Origin: Prolixibacteraceae bacterium | GTDB lineage: Bacteria > Bacteroidota > Bacteroidia > Bacteroidales > Prolixibacteraceae | Reading direction: 5' to 3' | DNA: 9,288 nt | NCBI GenBank assembly: GCA_027858145.1 | Contig: JAQIDF010000226.1 | Coordinates: 1 to 9,288 of the forward strand | Shown: positions 7,153 through 9,288 of the stretch, piece by piece | Layout of the letters: each line of letters begins with the position of its first letter | How positions within the stretch are numbered: the stretch's first letter is position 1 | The notes under the pieces: model-generated | Seen by the model: only the letters and a program-made list of their open reading frames with translations | Database searches by the model: none | Told to the model about the DNA's origin: nothing | Made by a program: the position numbers and the translations under genes

Positions 7153-7183
7153 GGAGGGGCTTCGTGGGAGAACCCCTTTTTTT
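7153..7183 (+). terminator. Plus-strand intrinsic terminator ahead of the replication gene
   Basis: GGGGCTTC (7156-7163) pairs with GAACCCC (7170-7176) with one bulged base, and seven Ts follow (7177-7183). It reads as a terminator for plus-strand transcripts, so it would stop antisense transcription leaving the replication gene. On the minus strand the same hairpin lies in the 52-nt gap before the replication ATG but is followed only by TCCTTT, so it might attenuate the operon weakly. Confidence 0.6.
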
Positions 7184-7188
7184 GTTTT

Positions 7189-7788
7189 CTAATAATCTGG
7201 TATATTATAATCTAAATTCTGGTTCGTTATTACCTCCAAGTCAATGACTGCAAGGTTTATTTTATTCGCCATATCTTTTAAATATCTGCTTCTTTCTTTA
7301 AACTGAATCTTTCTTTTTATAAACTCTTCGATTGTCATTTCACCATTGTCATAACTCTTTTTAGCAATCTCATATAATTGTTGGTAGTCGTTGTATATGC
7401 TCATTTCATCATCATATCTAGATTGTAGGAGATTCAAATAATTAAATTTAGACCTTAATCTAATCAATTCAGATTTTAAGGATACTTTGCTTTTTTGTAC
7501 CAGGCTATTTACTTTCATTTCTATACCTCTGTTACTCTTTAAAAAGGCTGCAAGATTACCCACATTGTACGTTAAATAAGGCTTGTGGTTCATAAAATCA
7601 TATCCAAGAGATGGAAGAAAATACAGATAATTATATTTTTTATCCTTTTTATACTCCTCTAAATCAGCGTTCAAAACCTTGCTATGATGCTCTATTACAT
7701 ACATTTCAAGGCTATCAAGAGGTTTATTTAGCTGTGCTTTAGTGGTTATATTGAATAATAAAATAATTATGAGGGGTGTGTTTTTCAT
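7189..7788 (-). CDS. Secreted TolC-like coiled-coil protein
   Basis: 199 residues. It begins with a signal peptide (hydrophobic 5-13; cleavage likely after Ala18 before Gln19), so it is exported. Residues 58-80 (LPSLGYDF, then TYNVGNL) resemble the strand segments of TolC-type outer-membrane efflux proteins, and 90-190 is helical, with KKSYDNGEMTIEEF at 143-156 closely following the TolC-family YEIAKKSYENGEIT pattern. The protein is less than half the usual TolC length, so it is a half-repeat homologue or a derived periplasmic coiled coil rather than a complete channel. ATG overlaps the stop of the regulator gene (ATGA), and the replication gene follows. Why an envelope protein sits in a replication operon is unclear; a role in copy control or host interaction is only a guess. 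Confidence 0.68.
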   Translation of the reverse strand: MKNTPLIIILLFNITTKAQLNKPLDSLEMYVIEHHSKVLNADLEEYKKDKKYNYLYFLPSLGYDFMNHKPYLTYNVGNLAAFLKSNRGIEMKVNSLVQKSKVSLKSELIRLRSKFNYLNLLQSRYDDEMSIYNDYQQLYEIAKKSYDNGEMTIEEFIKRKIQFKERSRYLKDMANKINLAVIDLEVITNQNLDYNIPDY

Positions 7789-7949
7789 TTTTCGAGGTGT
7801 TTTTTATAATGTTCAATTGCTTTTACAATTGCATCGTTAAGAGTTGACTTTTCCCCCCGTTCAGTCAGTCTGTTTTTTATAAAACTCGCCTGTTCATGCG
7901 CCTTTAGGCTCATTTTGACAGTGTACGATTTTGTAATTTTTGTTTCCAT
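7785..7949 (-). CDS. Ribbon-helix-helix regulator, probable copy-control repressor
   Basis: 54 residues. Residues 4-13 (KITKSYTVKM) form the expected basic beta-strand, followed by two helices (about 16-31 and 35-50) separated by RGEKS, with Ser35-Thr36-Leu37-Asn38 starting the second helix. This is the MetJ/Arc/CopG ribbon-helix-helix layout, which binds DNA as a dimer. The stop TGA overlaps the next ATG (ATGA), so the two are translationally coupled. Its promoter overlaps four 9-bp repeats, a natural autoregulatory operator. By analogy with CopG in pMV158-type plasmids, a small regulator ahead of a replication gene suggests copy-number control; that is inference. No adjacent toxin supports an antitoxin role. 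Confidence 0.8.
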   Translation of the reverse strand: METKITKSYTVKMSLKAHEQASFIKNRLTERGEKSTLNDAIVKAIEHYKKHLEK

Positions 7950-7964
7950 TTTAAAGCTGTTTTT

Positions 7965-8000
7965 GTTGTAATTGTTGTAAATATAGTAATTGTAGTAATT
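7965..8000. repeat. Four tandem 9-bp repeats, probable repressor operator
   Basis: On the plus strand 7965-7973, 7974-7982, 7983-7991 and 7992-8000 read GTTGTAATT, GTTGTAAAT, ATAGTAATT and GTAGTAATT, without gaps. They cover the -7 element and most of the promoter spacer. Ribbon-helix-helix dimers commonly bind closely spaced short repeats, and the gene immediately downstream encodes one, so autorepression is the simplest reading. Confidence 0.7.
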
Positions 8001-8008
8001 ACAACAAA
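7978..8008 (-). promoter_or_regulatory. Bacteroidota-type promoter of the replication operon
   Basis: On the minus strand TTTG (8008-8005) is followed after 19 bp by TATATTTA (7985-7978), one base off the TAnnTTTG consensus. Transcription would start near 7971, giving a leader of about 20 nt before the regulator ATG. The leader has no clear Shine-Dalgarno sequence, as is usual in this phylum. Confidence 0.72.
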
Positions 8009-8200
8009 TAAATGTTGAAAACTTTTTAAAGGCGGGGGGGTGTGGGGGGGTGACAAAATAAAGATTTTGTACACGTCCGGGAACATTTAAAAATGAACAG
8101 TTCCGACAAAAAAAAAGGCGAAATTTTTTATTTTTGGTACTGGAAAATAAATACGAAAATAAACACTACTAAGGTATTTTATGAACGTCCGTAGCCTTAC
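8009..8200. other. Non-coding spacer with G-tracts and two hairpins
   Basis: 8031-8050 holds two runs of seven G on the plus strand, separated by TGT and preceded by GGC. Further on, ACAAAAT (8053-8059) and ATTTTGT (8064-8070) form a perfect hairpin with an AAAG loop. 8075-8107 forms a longer imperfect hairpin: GTC/GAC, GGAAC/GTTCC and an inner CATTT/AAATG. An A-run follows on the plus strand, so neither is a terminator in that direction. No gene is seen. A transfer or replication site is possible but unproven. Confidence 0.45.
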
Positions 8201-8332
8201 CGCTAACGGATGGCGGTATGGTTAGTTGCCGATTACGAAGCACTTTTCTTCAAGTTACAACTACTTTTGATAAGAGCTGTCCCGCTCGAATGCCCACTAC
8301 ACCGGCAATTAACTATACCGCGTGTTATGTAC
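8201..8332 (-). mobile_element. attC-like site A (end of cassette 2)
   Basis: Read on the minus strand: left core GTACATAAC (8332-8324), a long arm (8321-8303), a 71-nt loop, the matching arm (8231-8213), and right core GTTAGCG (8207-8201). The arms are 19 bp with 17 Watson-Crick pairs; the other two are G-T pairs only if the plus strand folds, which is the bottom strand relative to the cassette gene, the strand used by integron recombination. The spacers between core and arm are 2 and 5 nt. The total of 132 nt lies in the normal attC range. Confidence 0.7.
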
Positions 8333-8375
8333 AAGCGCAAAGCTGTACTTCTAATCAAGTTCAGTGGGAGTAATT

Positions 8376-8543
8376 TTATTGTTTTTTTTCTCCCTCCTTT
8401 AAAAAAGAGTAAAACTTACAAAGTGCAGTTTCATAACGTTGTTTAGCACTACTGTTTGCAAATGCTCCGTAGGTCATATCAAAAAACTGGGCTATCTGCT
8501 TATTTGATAGCCCAGTTTCTTTTTTTAGTTCTTTAATTTTCAT
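8376..8543 (-). CDS. Small helix-turn-helix-like protein
   Basis: 55 residues starting at an ATG that overlaps the end of the zinc-ribbon gene. A frame open to 8576 adds 11 residues lying wholly within the upstream gene; the start at 8543 is chosen because MKIKELKKETGLSNKQIAQFF begins exactly as an XRE-like helix-turn-helix domain does. Residues 3-30 give the two-helix HTH pattern, with conserved-looking YGAFANSSAK at 25-34, and a basic helix to the end. It may bind DNA, perhaps regulating its own cassette. It is too short for a full five-helix XRE domain, so it may need a partner. The coding sequence contains a terminator-like palindrome. Confidence 0.65.
   Translation of the reverse strand: MKIKELKKETGLSNKQIAQFFDMTYGAFANSSAKQRYETALCKFYSFLKEGEKKQ
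8484..8518. terminator. Perfect 13-bp palindrome, bidirectional terminator-like, inside the HTH gene
   Basis: AAACTGGGCTATC (8484-8496) and GATAGCCCAGTTT (8506-8518) are exact complements around a 9-nt loop. T7 follows after one C on the plus strand, and on the minus strand the stem runs into TTTTTT. It looks like an efficient intrinsic terminator in both directions, yet it lies within the HTH reading frame. Confidence 0.6.
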
Positions 8544-8733
8544 TATGACAAGCTTCACAGTAAACAAAGATTTCAAGTGTATTTTCTGTTTTTTCGTCGA
8601 TTAAGTAACAGGCAAAACTTTCACCGCAAGCACATTGGTAACTACCTTTTTTAATATAAGTTCCAAAGTTTTCTGCTTTTTCTTGTTCTGCTGCTTCGAT
8701 TGTTGCTTCCTGAGTTGTTAAATAAGTTTCCAT
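8533..8733 (-). CDS. Small zinc-ribbon protein
   Basis: 66 residues. After an acidic helical stretch (about 8-22) come CAC at Cys34 and Cys36 and, after 22 residues, CEAC at Cys59 and Cys62 followed by His63, with an extra Cys42. The CxC...CxxC spacing suits a zinc ribbon. No catalytic motif is seen. The downstream HTH gene starts 11 nt before its stop, so the two are probably co-translated. A Bacteroidota promoter lies about 40 bp upstream. Function is unknown; a nucleic-acid or protein adaptor is the usual role of such ribbons, which is family knowledge rather than evidence here. Confidence 0.65.
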   Translation of the reverse strand: METYLTTQEATIEAAEQEKAENFGTYIKKGSYQCACGESFACYLIDEKTENTLEIFVYCEACHNEN

Positions 8734-8771
8734 CGTTTTTGTTTTTAAATGATTAATTAAATATTACTCTA

Positions 8772-8803
8772 CAAATATAAGCATATACTTAATATAAAAC
8801 AAG
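8772..8803 (-). promoter_or_regulatory. Bacteroidota-type promoter inside cassette 2
   Basis: On the minus strand TATATTTG (8779-8772) is an exact match to the -7 consensus TAnnTTTG. CTTG (8803-8800) lies 20 bp upstream, one base off the -33 TTTG. Transcription would start about 30 nt ahead of the zinc-ribbon ATG. The cassette thus carries its own promoter instead of depending on an external one. Confidence 0.7.
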
Positions 8804-8922
8804 CTTTTTCAATTTATTTTCAGTAAATACTTAATTTTATTCTAAAATTGGCTGCCAACCCACAAAAAAACAATAAAATTACCATGCTTCGTATCAGGTT
8901 CAGTAGGTTAATAATGCGCCAT

Positions 8923-8986
8923 ATACATAACACGTAATATATTTCATTGTGAAAAACAACGAAAACATATTACCATAGTTAGCAAC
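8923..8986 (-). mobile_element. attC-like site B (end of cassette 1)
   Basis: Read on the minus strand: left core GTTGCTAAC (8986-8978), a 5-nt unpaired spacer, left arm (8972-8957), a 7-nt loop, right arm (8949-8935), a short spacer, and right core GTTATGTAT (8931-8923). The arms give 13 Watson-Crick pairs, two G-T pairs on the minus strand, and one extrahelical base at 8962 in the left arm. A single extra base in the left arm, an unpaired central spacer and a terminal loop are the structural hallmarks of attC sites, and they orient this one with the minus-strand genes. Total 64 nt, within the attC range. Confidence 0.75.
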
Positions 8987-9165
8987 AATAAAAATTATTC
9001 AGGTTCTTTTTCTACAAATAAGTTATAGTTACTCTTTTTAGCTTTCCATTTTTCCCAAGCTAATTTCTTTGCTTCGGTTTCATTTTTTGCATTTACAATG
9101 ACTTCTTCACTCCAAGTTTGGTTAATTTCAATTTTATACTTTGCCATAATTTTAAAAGTTGCTAA
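8931..9165 (-). mobile_element. Predicted gene cassette 1 (235 bp)
   Basis: Bounded by the G/TT positions of sites C and B. Its start (completing GTTAGCAAC) and its end (GTTGCTAAC) are complementary over all nine bases. It has a single gene whose ATG lies 10 nt after the entry core and whose stop lies 8 nt before the exit core. Such minimal flanks are typical of integron cassettes. Confidence 0.7.
8995..9147 (-). CDS. Small DpnD/PcfM-like protein
   Basis: 50 residues. The start MAKYKIEINQTW and the following VNAKNETEAKKLAWEKW give the beta-strand, strand and helix pattern of short DpnD/PcfM-like proteins (PF14207), often carried by plasmids and phages with unknown function. The match is by eye. 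A frame open to 9219 would add 24 residues but crosses the attC-like site at 9158 into sequence that is not part of the cassette, so the ATG at 9147, 10 nt inside the cassette, is chosen. No promoter is seen in the cassette, so expression would depend on transcription from upstream across the circular join. Confidence 0.65.
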   Translation of the reverse strand: MAKYKIEINQTWSEEVIVNAKNETEAKKLAWEKWKAKKSNYNLFVEKEPE

Positions 9166-9265
9166 CAATATTTTATTAAAATTTCTCTGCTCTCCATTGA
9201 GTAAATTACAATGGGGCAAAGCTACTTATAGTATGCAAATCATACTACAGACTATAGTTAGCATT
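9158..9265 (-). mobile_element. attC-like site C (entry side of cassette 1)
   Basis: Read on the minus strand: left core AATGCTAAC (9265-9257) and right core GTTAGCAAC (9166-9158), with TGCTAAC/GTTAGCA complementary over 7 bp, 108 nt in all. TATAG follows the left core, close to TATGG in site B. Internal arms are not clear; two separate hairpins (TAGTATG/CATACTA and CCATTG/CAATGG) fill the interior. It is the weakest of the three sites and might be an attI-like or degenerate entry site. It spans the join of the circle. Confidence 0.55.
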
Positions 9266-9288
9266 TTAAGTTCGAAATAATCCCCACA
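9170..9288. repeat. Terminal direct repeat, right copy (circular overlap)
   Basis: This is the second copy of bases 1-119. It contains most of the attC-like site spanning 9158-9265, including a TAGTATG/CATACTA hairpin (7-bp stem, 5-nt loop; 60-78 in the left copy) and a CCATTG/CAATGG inverted pair (25-30 and 40-45 in the left copy). Confidence 0.93.

Larger units (their letters stand above)
8207..8930 (-). mobile_element. Predicted gene cassette 2 (724 bp)
   Basis: Bounded by the G/TT positions of sites B and A. Its first bases on the minus strand complete GTTATGTAT and its own end carries GTACATAAC; eight consecutive bases are complementary (TACATAAC with GTTATGTA). This self-complementarity is expected because both ends come from one site in the free circle. 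It carries a promoter, a zinc-ribbon gene and an overlapping small HTH gene, all on the minus strand. Confidence 0.65.

Noticed and set aside
7785..7949. The RHH protein as an antitoxin
   Set aside because: The following gene encodes an exported coiled-coil protein, not a RelE, ParE or other known toxin.
8210..8446. Plus-strand frame of 78 residues
   Set aside because: It covers the stem and loop of attC-like site A and the end of the HTH gene; no recognisable domain.
8376..8733. Zinc-ribbon and HTH genes as a toxin-antitoxin pair
   Set aside because: Two small overlapping genes in a cassette invite this, but neither has a toxin fold or catalytic motif.
9098..9280. Plus-strand frame of 60 residues and the extended start of the 50-residue gene at 9219
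   Set aside because: Both cross attC-like site C, which is non-coding; the cassette boundary at 9165/9166 places the true start at 9147.

Overview
The window is almost certainly a complete small circular plasmid opened at an arbitrary point. Bases 1-119 are repeated exactly at 9170-9288, so the circle is 9169 bp. It is AT-rich, all credible genes lie on the minus strand, and two promoters match the Bacteroidota consensus (TTTG about 33 bp and TAnnTTTG about 7 bp upstream of the start site). Leaders lack strong Shine-Dalgarno sequences, and one gene encodes a lipoprotein with an acidic stretch after the lipid cysteine like Bacteroidota surface-export signals. I infer a Bacteroidota host; genus cannot be read from the sequence. 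No relaxase, partition system, resistance gene or proven toxin-antitoxin pair is visible.

Replication block (about 4470-8010). A 54-residue ribbon-helix-helix regulator missing from any list of longer ORFs (7785-7949), a secreted TolC-like coiled-coil protein (7189-7788) and an 888-residue primase-helicase (4470-7136; degenerate zinc finger, TOPRIM, P-loop ATPase) form a probable operon. Its promoter overlaps four tandem 9-bp repeats, the likely autoregulatory operator. Downstream of the replication gene, 4242-4436 holds a dense cluster of short direct and inverted repeats that is the best candidate for the origin, for the operator of the next operon, or for a recombinase site.

Recombinase block (945-4217). 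Three touching genes encode a small surface-type lipoprotein, a tyrosine recombinase fused to a P-loop ATPase with two C-terminal membrane segments, and a YdjM/DUF457 membrane protein with a coiled-coil tail. The operon ends at an intrinsic terminator (945-989). The recombinase-ATPase-membrane fusion is unusual: recombination would be ATP-coupled and tethered to the membrane, beside two other envelope proteins.

Non-coding block (120-944). About 800 bp without a convincing gene, rich in hairpins. The best is an 81-nt three-way junction (710-790). Its 241-480 part is about 48% GC, well above the rest.

Cassette block (8201-9265). Three attC-like recombination sites delimit two compact minus-strand gene cassettes: 235 bp with a 50-residue DpnD/PcfM-like protein, and 724 bp with a zinc-ribbon protein overlapping a small helix-turn-helix protein. 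Each cassette's start is complementary to its own end, which is the hallmark of integron cassettes. No integron integrase is encoded, so this looks like an integrase-less cassette cluster carried by a cryptic plasmid.
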